Shown here piece by piece: positions 49,574 to 59,963 of a stretch of DNA of 60,000 nucleotides. Within the stretch, counting starts at the first letter, position 1, and every line of letters begins with the position of its first letter. The notes under the pieces were generated by a model. That model ran no database searches. It saw only the letters and a list, made by a program, of their open reading frames with translations, and was not told the origin of the DNA. Position numbers and translations under genes: made by a program. The DNA is from Antedon mediterranea. Taxonomy: Eukaryota; Echinodermata; Crinoidea; Comatulida; Antedonidae. The stretch lies in NCBI RefSeq assembly GCF_964355755.1, contig NC_092670.1, positions 7,875,201 through 7,935,200 of the forward strand. The letters run 5' to 3'.

Positions 49574-50180
49574 ACTTGTTGAGCGGCAACATAAACAAAA
49601 TCGAAGAACAATATAATACAATAACTGAAGAACATGAATTGTGCGCGCTTGCCGCCCCTCCGAACAATGCCGCACACATCAAACATCCCTTTGTTTTTAT
49701 GTAACCATAAAAAAGCGCCGAAACAAAGGGAGCTGTCGATAAAAATAACTTACAAAAATCACAGAACTGAAACTCATGAATGTGTAGCCGACAAAAACTC
49801 GCTTATTTTATTTACCGCATTAAAATACAAAATACACAGCGATACAATTTATTTTAAAACACATAAACATTTTATTTCTATATACAAAACTTCGTTATTA
49901 ATGGTAACCACCTACACACCACGTGACTTACGGTAAATTACGAACTATTGACCTCAGTAACAATTACAGTAGGCCAGTGTAGGCCTATTTATTAATGTAC
50001 AGAAGTACTGTAGACTAGGTTTGTGTAATTTACCGGTTGAAACATGAGTGCAATTACAGCATTATTACCTTGTTGGACGCAAACATTTTGCATCCTAGGA
50101 TTGTTTAGTGGTTTTACGAAAATCTATAAACAAAATTCATAGGTGTAGGCCAACGTGGTACTCGTTCGATTATTGTTTAT
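49574..50180. other. Upstream region of the Tudor-BEN gene
   Basis: No gene is supported. An imperfect inverted pair CAAACATCCCTTTGTTTTTA / AAACAAAGGGAGC around 49678-49733 could form a hairpin. The 100-codon forward frame at 49634 lies over the promoter and has no recognisable features. Confidence 0.4.
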
Positions 50181-50194
50181 CGGAGCTACGAAGC

Positions 50195-50378
50195 CTACGA
50201 GTGGTGACGCGTGGTAACGCATGGTACTTCGTGAGAACACGTGGTACTTCGTGGGAACTGTTTATTGAGGTTACGAATTCCCACGCGTGGCCACGAAGTA
50301 CCACGCGTTGCCACGAAGTACCACGCGTGGCCACGAAGTACCACGCGTGGCCACGAAGTAGCCACGAAGCTAGAACGT
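50195..50378. repeat. Right subterminal CCACGAAGTACCACGCGTGG array
   Basis: The unit CCACGAAGTACCACGCGTGG (20 bp, containing the palindrome CCACGCGTGG) occurs about four times at 50290-50360. The same unit runs in the opposite orientation at 50195-50262. The two halves make a foldback of roughly 70-bp arms around AACTGTTTATTGAGGTTACG. Confidence 0.85.
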
Positions 50379-50410
50379 GGGTAACGTTGCAGTAGTTTTT
50401 AGCTGTACTG
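50376..50410 (-). repeat. Right terminal inverted repeat of the Tc1-type element
   Basis: The reverse complement begins CAGTACAGCTAAAAACTACT, then GCAACGTTACCCACG. It pairs with the left terminus at 43486-43520 and abuts TA at 50411-50412. Confidence 0.8.
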
Positions 50411-50412
50411 TA

Positions 50413-51275
50413 ACATGGTAGAAATAACATAATGTGCAATGGGATACGGACAATTTGCGATCCGAGAGGATGGCTACTGTAGGCTAGTTATAGGCCACCA
50501 CGCATGTCAGATCTTATCACTCACAAAATACTATGTTAATTAAATTTACACAATATTTGGTTTTTTTCTGAACCCACTTTTCCACACTGTGCTTTTAAAT
50601 GAGCCTAAATAAATATTATAACGCTTGAAAGGCATTGATTTATTGGATTAGAGTCAATTAATTTGTTAATAATCATTAATTTTGGTTGATTTCCTTCTTA
50701 TGAAGAGTTAATTTCAACATTGAAAAGATACATTAGCCCTTCCACTTGTTAAACCTGCTGTGGCCTTAATAAAGATAATTCGGTTATATCCATGAACCAA
50801 GTCAAGAAATGTCGTTTGATAAAAGTGAAAATGAGGTTTACTTGAATAACAGTCTGACTCTATAGTTCATTACATCAACCAGAGACAAAGTATTAACTTC
50901 GAGTTGGAACGACTTGGTAACACTTGGTGCGCACTATACCTGTTTTTTTTAACCGACCAATACTAATAATTTATACTAAAAGTCTTTCTATTGTTATTAA
51001 TCACATCCTTTATTTCATTTTAAAGTCGTTCGTTGAGAACCGTTTTATATCAAGCCGAAATAAAATTATTTCTATATAGGCCTAGATATTTTAAAATAGA
51101 GTCTATCGAAACATACTACTATACTACTACTAAATAGGATCTTACAAGAACACTCATCGAATAACATTTTCGGCCCTGACATAGAGGCTCTGTTCTGTCG
51201 TCGACGTGGCCCAACACATTAGACGATGATTTGAAAATAGGAATGACTGCTATAAAGTGCAAAAACCGATTTATC
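50413..51275. other. Non-coding, nothing recognised
   Basis: AT-rich sequence with no open frame, array or RNA signal that I can support. Confidence 0.45.
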
Positions 51276-51476
51276 TTAAGGTTCTTTCACATTTGTTCCG
51301 GCACGGTTCCGGTCCGGCGAATCGAACATCAATGTTTCGTTTTCACGACGCTCCACGCGGCTATGCGCCAATCGATATGCGCGTAGCCGCGTGAAAACGA
51401 AGCATTCACGTTCGATTGGATTTTCCGGCGCCGCCGGACCGGAACCGTGCCGGAGCAGTTGTGAAAGGCCCTTTAA
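51276..51476. mobile_element. TTAA-flanked foldback MITE, 193 bp
   Basis: TTAA at 51276-51279 and 51473-51476 flanks an almost complete palindrome. The ends GGTTCTTTCACA and AGGGCCTTTCACA lead into CCGGCACGGTTCCGGTCCGG on both arms, and further inside into TTCGTTTTCACG and CGCGGCTA...TAGCCGCG. It is much richer in GC than its surroundings. TTAA targets fit a piggyBac-type mobiliser (inference). Confidence 0.8.
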
Positions 51477-53280
51477 ACATGTTTTGGCTCTAACACGTTC
51501 ATGTACCTATTCTAGTTATTACACAATGTAGTATACTTACCTGCTGTTTTCGTTGAATATTCACTTCTTTAGGCCTACTTTAAAATACGCTTTCTGATTA
51601 CAGTAAATGCATAATCATTTGCATAATGTGTGATATGCAGGTGCATGTATTCCTACTCGGAGATTTGATAATTCTCTTCGTTACGTGTTTAGAAGAGAAA
51701 TATATCTCATCGCAGTTGTACGACACGGCCTGATATGCCTGCGTTGTTATGCAAATGAGATTGTGCAGGTGTAGTGAAACTGGTGGTTTTTCAACTGACG
51801 TATGTAGTCGCACCGTCCCAGATTAAATATGATACATATTTTAAACAAATAGTTTGTTTTTGTTTGTTGTTGCATGAGGACTGAGATGAGATAAATACTG
51901 ACAGTAAACACTACACGTAGAGTGAAGACTATAACGTCTTGGTAAGAGACTAAATTGTTTTTTTATTCGAACATTTATAATTATCTTCTTTCCATACTCT
52001 CACCTACACTGATGAAGGCTACCCAAAATCTCTATGGGAATTAGGTTATGGATAATAATATGTTTTTATCATGACATTGATACAGTACTTTGATGTAAAC
52101 TTAAATTTGAACTTATACCGAAATCTACTCTAGAGGGATAAATCAAGTTACTTTTAATTAGTCTAGAGGGCAGTATTTAATTTAGGCTACATAATTTTAA
52201 ACAGGTTGTTAAAATTCAGTCTATGATGAACAACCAATGCCAAAAATGGGTTCAGACGCCGAGATAAGGTCCGCCCATCCGTTAAATTTCATGAAACTCA
52301 TGCATTCAGGCGAACAATTTATTGGTTAACTAGATGATTGTTTAAAAGGTTTATTTTTCTAACCAACCCTAGAGATCTGTACCAAGTTATTATTTATGGG
52401 CCTATAGCTATATAATTGACTTCTATGCATATACCCAGAAATACTAATTTCTTGTTATTCTGCATAAGTTAATACTTCATAACCATTTAAATTCTCTAGG
52501 CCATCACACACCACATCCACACACCCGTTATCAATACAGTCTATGTTAGTTTAGCAGAACATTTGTGCCTATTTAAATGATTTGGTTGTTGTCAGTCGAA
52601 GTCATTTGATGATATGCAGAGTTTATGCATGTGTGTACTGTTTTAATGTATATGTTCCTGAACTAAGTTTAGAGAGAGAGAAAGAGAGTTACAACCGATG
52701 TCGACCTTTTCAAACCGATGATTGGCATGTATTTTCCGCTACCCTTTGTAAAACATTCAATGTAAATGTGATAGAATAAATTAGACAGACGATAACAGCA
52801 TGCAAAAGGTCTATTGTTGAAAAAATCACATGTGAGCTTAATTTACATGGAAATTACCCCTGAGTTGAGTTACTGAAAATAGAAATGAAATATACAGGTA
52901 GAAGTCTTTCCTATTCATACAGCTGTGTATAATTGTTTGAAGATTATCATATCTGGTCCGGGAGTTGAACTTATTAGGTCAGAAACTGGACGGTCAGCCC
53001 TGGGGATGAAATTAAAAAATTATGAAAGTAGAAAAAAATATATAGAACTACTGTATATATTTTTAGTTGTCGTTGTGGTTACTGTACTTTTTATAAGTAG
53101 TATTCATGGTCAGATTTCCGAGGGAGTGAAACGGTCGAAAAGCCAGGGCCAAGTTAAAATTAATATGGACAAGTAAAATTAAACAATATTGAAAACGAAA
53201 CCAAGGGTCACGTTCTGTGCTCTACCTAGCTAAGTCTACTCCATAACGTTCAGGAGTCGGGTTTCCGTTTTTCTCTGTCA
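51477..53280. other. Non-coding, nothing recognised
   Basis: Frames at 51598 (-), 52582 (+) and 52925 (+) are short. The last has one hydrophobic segment (LLYIFLVVVVVTVLFISSI) but no start context, splice signal or family match. Confidence 0.4.
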
Positions 53281-53288
53281 TTAAAAGT

Positions 53289-54492
53289 AATTAGTTATCC
53301 GCTTAGTAGCGGATAACTCCTTGTAATCGTCCTGTTTCATCATATTTTTTTTTCTTTTTGGTTATCCGCACTTGGCGGATAACCTCTTGTTATTGTCAGG
53401 ATCTTTTTCTATGTTCTTCTTTCTTTCCACGATTTTTGTTCGCAGCGTATCTCTAATTCTGGCAAACATATGATTCTATAAATTTGTCAAAAGATTGCTC
53501 TGTAGCTGTAGATGTGCAAGAAACTTTTTTTTTCAAATTTTGAGTCGCGCAGCGTAAGTTACGCACGATTTTGTGAATTTTAATGATTGATCATAGAATA
53601 AAAACTGAAAGTCGCTTTGTATTGAAACTTGGTGAAAGTTTAAGTCATATAATGCGCAAACTTTCTATGGATTAAAAATGGCATGTTTCACAAAAAGTTA
53701 CGCGCGCACGCGCGTTTCAAATTTCAAAATGCGGAAAATCAATTTCTAATCAATTTTCTACGCGTTTCATGTCATTTTAAGCATTTCAAAAATTCCGAGG
53801 CGTGCGCAATTTTTTTACGCGCGCGTGCGCACGTAGCGCAAAAACATCTTTTTTTTGTTTGATTTTTGTTTTTCCAGCCTTTTCTACTAAATTTACCAAT
53901 TTTCAATCAATTTCGACTTAAAATTACGTCATACGAGCACGTCAAATTGAACAATTTGCGCGCATTTTTTATGAAAAAGTTCAAAAATTCGTTAAAATTA
54001 AGCCTTTCTTTAAAAAGTCATAAATTCTAAACTCCGTGGTGAACATTTTTAAAATTTCAGATTCTGGAAGTAGATGAGTTGTAGATATCGAATCATGCAT
54101 CGATAGGGCTAACCGGACATTGTGACGTCATCGTATGGCCATTCGAATATAAAATATAGGATTTTTGTCTCTTTCACATAGCTCATCACATTTAATAGAG
54201 CGCATCTCCACTTATCCGTATTCCATTTCCCCCATTTTGTTATATTGTCTAGGCCAATCAATTATCTTTCGCATGATCTACCATTTTTTAAATTGTGATA
54301 ACGTCATCATGTCCAAAAGCGTCAATAATTAGGGTCCTTTATTTTCACCTATTCTGCACTGTATGTAGTACGTATACAGAATATAGCGTATACCGTATAT
54401 ACTTTGACGTGACGCAAAATAGAGTATGACGTGCACGTGGCTTTTGCGCTGCGGATAACCCGAACTCGTCAAAGTGACGAGTTCAAATCTAG
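53289..54492 (+). mobile_element. Helitron-like non-autonomous unit 1
   Basis: The 3' end has the hairpin GAACTCGTCA-AAG-TGACGAGTTC (54462-54484), then AAAT and CTAG at 54489-54492 followed by T, matching the hairpin-plus-CTRR signature of rolling-circle Helitrons. Two palindromes built on GTTATCCGC/GCGGATAAC lie at the 5' side (53296-53319 and 53360-53384), and GCGGATAAC recurs just before the 3' hairpin; short subterminal inverted repeats of this sort are reported for Helentron-type elements. The interior has ACGCGCGCACGCGCGT blocks and no coding frame. The exact 5' border is uncertain. Confidence 0.6.
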
Positions 54493-56011
54493 TCTGTATT
54501 ATGCTTCTTTCCTTCTGTCATTTTTGTGCGTCGCGTTTCTCTAAAACGTGTAAACAGAACATATCGTAACTTTGTCAACATATCGACATTTACGTGAAAT
54601 TGTGCACCTCCTATTTTTGAATGACGTCAGAGTTGCGCAACATGACTTACGCGCGATTTTATGAATTTCAATGATTGATCATAGACTAAAAACCAAACAT
54701 AATTTTGTTTTGACACTTTGTGAAAATTTAAGTCATATCAAGCGCAAACTTTCTATGGATTAAAAATAGCATGTGTCACAAAAAGTTACGCGCGCACGCG
54801 CGTTTAAAATTTTAGAAAGCGAAAAATCAACTTCTAATCAACTTTCTATGCGTTTCATGTCATTCTGAGCATGTCAAAAATTCCCAGGCGCGCGAAAATT
54901 TTTACGCACGCGGTGCACACGTAGCATTAAAAACATATTTTTTTCGCGTGATTTATGTTTTTTCAGCCTTTTCTAGTAATGTTATCAAATTTTAAACAAT
55001 TTCGACTTAAAATTACGTCATACGAGCACGTCGAATTAGATAATTTGCACGCGTTTTTGGTGAAAAAGTTCAAAAATTCGTCAAAATTATGCCTATTTTT
55101 AAACATTCATAGATTCTAAACTACATGGAGAACTTTTTTTTAATTACATATTCTGGAAGTTGATGAGTTGTAGATATCGGATCATACATTAATATGGCTA
55201 ACCGGACATTGTGACGTCATCGTATGGCCACGCGAATATAAAATATAGGATTTTTGTCTCTTTCGTCATAGCTCATCACATTTAATAGAGCGCATCTCCA
55301 CTTATTCGTTGTCCATTTTCACCCCGATTTTAATATATTCTAGGTCAATCAACTATCTTTTGCATGAATTAAAAATTTTTTAATTTTGTTAACGTCATCA
55401 TGCCTAAAAATTTAAATTACGTTGGTCATTAATTTCATCTTTACAGTAAATTTTAATCTGTTATACCTCGTAAGAATAAAATGTGATAATCACGATTAAA
55501 ACGTTTTCAGGAAGCTATTGTATTGTAGATACAAAATCATGTGTAAATTGTGCCAATCGAATGTGGTGACGTCATCATATGGCCAGTTAAATAAAAAAAG
55601 TCGTATTTTCATCTTTTGCATTATATTTCATTACATTTAAAAGAGCGCACATCAATATTTCACGTATTCAAATTTCTTCTACACGTTAATATGTTGTTGC
55701 TGAGATAATTTCATTCAGAAATTTCTACTTTTGCATTTTATTTTGAAACCGTCAAGATGTTAAAAATTACAATAAAATACGGGTCCCGTAATTTCACCTA
55801 TTTTACACTGTTTGTGATATGTATACAGATTGTAATGTGTATACTATATGACACAAAATAACAGAATTCAGAAATAACAACATATCATATTCTTCAGTTC
55901 AGGTCATAATGCCTTAATATTTTTCTGTGTGCAATATTCTAACGTATGACGTGCACGTGGCGTTTGTCGAGCGGATAACTAACTCGTCAAAGTGACGAGT
56001 TTCATGTCTAG
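54493..56011 (+). mobile_element. Helitron-like non-autonomous unit 2, head-to-tail
   Basis: Begins with TC directly after the CTAG of unit 1 and parallels it at an offset of about 1.09 kb (for instance AACTTTCTATGGATTAAAAA, CAAAAAGTTACGCGCGCACG). It ends with AACTCGTCA-AAG-TGACGAGTT (55981-56001), TCATGT and CTAG at 56008-56011, then T. It is about 0.4 kb longer because the GTGACGTCATC.TATGGCCA segment is present a second time, more diverged, at about 55450-55790. Confidence 0.6.
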
Positions 56012-57095
56012 TTTTATATTTGATTTTTTGTTTCTTTTGGATCAAACGGTCTGTTACAGCGAGTCAAATGGCTGAGCGATTAGGGTAGGGACACCGTTTA
56101 CCGTACAATATCGGCATAGTCGACACCCTCCCTGTTAATGGAACGAGTCGTCTCGGATAAGGACAATAAACTGATACGAGTTAGGGTTACCGCGTTGAAT
56201 GGTTCGCAAAATAGCCCATGCGCATCAATAGCCCAATAACATTAATAAATAAAATTTAAAGAAATTAAGACAAAGTTGAGCGAGGGGGCGTGCTATATAA
56301 TATTTGTATAAGTGTATTGAAGATACAGATAACACGAGAATTTATCAAGTGTTTGTAAGTCGCCAATATATGTATTTTCATAATATAAATAGGCATCGAC
56401 CTAGTATCAACCAAACAGGATTATAGCTTGAAAATTGTGGACTTTTAGCGCAAATAAAAAACAACTTAATTTTGTAATTATTTTGGTTAATCTATTTCAA
56501 ATTGATTTGTAACTTTTGTAAAAGAGGGTTTGTTTAACAACAATTTTTAATTCACTATCAATATTCTAACTCTGGACATTTTCCAACTGGGAATACAAAT
56601 GCAAAATGTTCCGGTTGTAAATCTAACTTATTCATTGAATCGTAAAACATTATACGGACAGAAAAACAGATACAAAATTAGCCTAAAAGAAGTCGGAGAA
56701 ATCACCTCCATTAGAGGACAGTTACCGGTAATATTGAAGTCTTTGGCGTTAGTAATAATAGCAGTATCAGAATTGTATAAATAATTTACCATCTGAATGT
56801 AAATTTTTAAAAGAGGAAAACTTGGTCATGCATTTTATAAATGTACGTCCAGTGTCAAGTGTCCTCGCTATAAGATGCGTTGTATTGTCGTTTATTTTTG
56901 TTATAGATTATATATACATCTATATATTGGGTTCTGCTGTCCTCATAATACTCTGGGAAAGTTCGTTCGTTTCTGAATTAGGTGTTGAATAAACCAATCA
57001 TAATCTAGACGTTAGTTCCAGACTAGAGGCGAAGGTTCACCGTAGTAGGTTCAATTTCTTGTATGGCACGCCAAGCGGTCATTTATTCGGAAATA
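56012..57095. other. Non-coding, nothing recognised
   Basis: AT-rich sequence; the 61-codon frame at 56599 is without features. Confidence 0.4.
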
Positions 57096-57241
57096 AAGAT
57101 ATCTTAGTTTTAAACTAAGATATCTCTATTAATAGAGATATCTCTATTCAAAACTAAGATATCTCTATTAAAAACTAAGATATCTCTATTTAAAACTAAG
57201 ATATATATTAGTTTTTAATAGAGATATAGAGATCTCTCTAT
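57096..57241. repeat. Palindromic AAGATATCTCTATTA tandem array
   Basis: Units close to AACTAAGATATCTCTATTAA, about 21 bases long, occur roughly five times. Because AAGATATCTT-like and TAATAGAGATATCTCTATTA cores are self-complementary, the array folds on itself in many registers; the right part is in inverted orientation. Confidence 0.85.
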
Positions 57242-58224
57242 TAATGTCTGGTTGGATCTGGTAAAGCCGCTTGCCTGAAAAGTATACTTTATGTAATGCT
57301 TTGGTATGTTTCAAACATAAATCATAATACTTTTGAAATACAGTATATAATATAAATTCCCTAGGCACCGATCAAATGTTTTGAGATTTCAGTACATTTG
57401 TCGTTCAATGCTTTATACATATGACATTTTCTCAATGTTTTTCAACTTCCTCTCATGAGAATAAACCTGTACCGAACCTGAAAACTCCATACAATAATGC
57501 ATTGTAAAAAATGGAAAACAAATTTCCTTTGCTTTATACTCTTCGACATTAATGTTTATTCTAGTTATGATGATTTATTTTATATCACTACTAGTTATGC
57601 AAACGTGTACGTATCCAGTAGATCCTATATTTCGAAATATTAAGAGGAGGGGCTTAAAGAGTAAAGTATGAACCGCAATGAACTTATTCTCAATTTTACA
57701 GTATTATAATACACTTTTTTTTGTTATGGAAGTTGTAGGCTACCGTCCCTACCTTTCAAAACGGAATGTATTTCAGATTTGTCTGTATTGAGCAGTAATA
57801 ATATTATGATAAGCTAAACTATTTTCAAACTTTCTGTAAGACTGTTAGATGTGAACCACAGATGGAACTGTTTTATGACATAATCTGTTAAATTCCCAGT
57901 AATTTCGATTGCTTTGCTATTCAGAAGTTTAAATTGAAATTAAATAAGTAGACTTTTATAAGTTTCCCTTGAGAACCAAAAAGATTAAACCAAATCCCAT
58001 AAAGTTTATTATGGAATTCAATAATCTTATAAAAATAAACTTCAGTTTCAAATGATTTTTAAGTTGTAGTCAATTTAGGCCTACAAGGAAGAAAACTTGA
58101 CAATCACGATATCAGACAACTTTAAAGATAATAAAAAAATTATTGAATATTATCAAGCTTCTGTTGTACCTTATACTCTTTATATTTGATATTAGAAACG
58201 CGTGCACAACATTCACACAGTTTC
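57242..58224. other. Non-coding, nothing recognised
   Basis: AT-rich sequence; no gene, array or RNA motif supported. Confidence 0.45.
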
Positions 58225-58448
58225 TAAAGCGTGGTTCCCACTAGCGACGCAACGCAAGGACGCAACGCAAGGACGTAACGCAAGGACGCAACGCAAGGAC
58301 GTAACGCAACGCAAGTGAATTGACCAATCACAAGCGATGGCTTATTCGCTTGTGATTGCTAACTGTCTATAACTTCGCTTGTCATTGGTTAAAACGCTTC
58401 CGTTGCGTTTACATCCTTGCGTTACGTTCTAGTGGGAACCAAGCTTTA
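58225..58448. mobile_element. TA-flanked MITE with GCAACGCAAGGAC repeats
   Basis: TAAAGCGTGGTTCCCACTAG on the left and the reverse complement of the right end (TAAAGCTTGGTTCCCACTAG) match at 19 of 20 positions; similarity continues into ACGCAACGCAAGGA. TA at both borders may be the target. Inside the left arm GACGCAACGCAAG is repeated four to five times; the centre has CACAAGCGA...CGCTTGTG dyads. Confidence 0.8.
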
Positions 58449-59665
58449 AAAGGCCTAAGTTATATAGTTAAATAAATAATTATTAATATTTAATAAAGTG
58501 TATAGTTACCATATGCCATATCCCTTCTAAAAACCCAACCTTAATTTGTCTCTATTTAGTAGGCCTACGTATTTAATGATGTGCGATACCGTATATCACA
58601 CTCTATTATGTTTCACGATGTGTTATTTCTTTAAAAGGGGCAGTTCCTGGGTGGATATTATTTTTGCTTTTGTTATAAAGGTACAAGAAGGTATTATATC
58701 CTCATTAAAATACTTGTTTTCCGATATCCAGTAATGTTTTAAAAGAGAAAAACTTGGTCATGCATTTTATAAAAGTAATGGCTATAGTTTGTTGGTTTTT
58801 AAAGATACACGTTTTCCGTCCGATAATTTAAGAATGTTAACTCTAAGAACAGATGGCATGATCGTGATCAGTGGAAGCTTTCATTTGGGTTTACATTCAT
58901 CGTTGATCATGCTCCCACTGATCATGTTTCCACTGATCATGATCAAGCCAGTCATTTAAGCAGTCTGGTGATCTAGTTGAGCACGCTAGAGAATATGATT
59001 AACCTAGTTTAACATGATTAATTATTCATCAAATAGAATCAACCAATCAGCATTTGTTCATTGATGCGATTTATATATACAGTCCCTCGATATCATTAAG
59101 TTACTGAGATATGTTTGATTATTGGTACCACTTTATGTGACGTCACACGTCAGCAATAATAACTTGCTAACAATTTTCTTTTCTAGATGACATAATTAAG
59201 AATTTATGACGAATAACAACCCTTTCTTCTTTTTAAAACATTTCATTTGAAAACATTTTGATATATTATAACGTTCTGGTAAATAAAAGAAAATAATATT
59301 AGACTACTGTACAATTATCATTATTATAATGAAGAAAGAAATGTATTAAAACGTTTTGGGTGGAAAGATGGTAGGCCTATCACAGTTCACCATTCGGCAA
59401 GCAATTTTATAGATTAGGACCAGCGACACTGAAATCACCCCGGGGTGCATGTAGCAAACAGCCACTGACGTAATGAACGTGTAGGCCTACATTATAATAT
59501 ACCTCTGCGTCTTCTAGAGTCGATTAGGCCTACATACCACACAGAGCTATTTAGGTTATTTTATTCACTCTATTTTTCCAAATTTCTGAATCCACTACTG
59601 ACGCTTAATAGGCACACGCGATTCAACATTACTAATCAATTGCCGGTAATAAAGATGACATAATT
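58449..59665. other. Non-coding, with a GATCATG cluster
   Basis: At 58856-58947 the words TGATCATG and CCACTGATCATG recur, with an inverted ATGATCGTGATCAGTGG at the left, so the segment can fold back. Otherwise featureless AT-rich sequence. Confidence 0.45.
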
Positions 59666-59963
59666 ATGATTGTGCTCATTCTAATCCTACAGTTCCTGCC
59701 TTATATGAACATGTTGAACTCTTCATCTACAATTGACCATGACACATCGTCTGCGTTCGCTGACCGACTCTTCGGGAAAAGAGCAAAATCACGAACGAAG
59801 GATGGCAGTAATTCAGTAACTATCCACCCTCCTCTCAAGCCCCCAGGCCCGCCTCCTTCACATCACTCATTAAGGCGAACTGTACAGTACTTTTTGTCGT
59901 TCGTGCCAAATGTCAAACAGTTTAAATGTAATTTAATTGCAATTATGCCTCAGCTGATTTGTG
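59666..59963 (+). CDS. Candidate first exon of a secreted or peptide-precursor protein
   Basis: ATG at 59666 opens a frame of 99 complete codons up to a good donor (TGTG|GTAAGTG) at 59964, ending in phase 1. The first 13 residues are a hydrophobic core (MIVLILILQFLPY), as in a signal peptide. About residue 37 there is FADRLFGKR, a glycine plus dibasic site like those that yield C-terminally amidated neuropeptides; a proline-rich part (PPLKPPGPPP) follows. Alternatively, CTAATCCTACAG at 59681-59692 is a splice acceptor and this is an internal exon from 59693, with no signal peptide. No family is recognised, and the next exon lies outside the window. Confidence 0.4.

Larger units (their letters stand above)
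43484..50412. mobile_element. 6.9-kb Tc1-type transposon with two genes
   Basis: The element proper runs 43486-50410, with a TA dinucleotide at each border (43484-43485 and 50411-50412), the target always used by Tc1/mariner elements. The left end begins CAGTACAGCTAA, and the reverse complement of the right end begins with the same 12 bases. Over the first 22 bases 20 agree, and similarity continues into CGTT(A)CCCACG and a TTCGTAG/GCCCACGCGTGG-like stretch. The initial CAGT is typical of Tc1 ends. Inside are subterminal CCACG arrays, a Tc1 transposase (+) and a spliced Tudor-BEN gene (-), placed convergently and each starting about 1 kb from its own end once a nested hAT-like insertion is subtracted. 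Usual Tc1 elements are 1-2.5 kb with one gene, so size and cargo are unusual. Alternatively, the BEN gene could be part of another insertion within it. Confidence 0.7.

Noticed and set aside
50108-50439. Open frames on both strands through 50.1-50.4 kb
   Set aside because: They arise from the 20-bp CCACG repeat, which happens to lack stops; the peptides are simple repeats.
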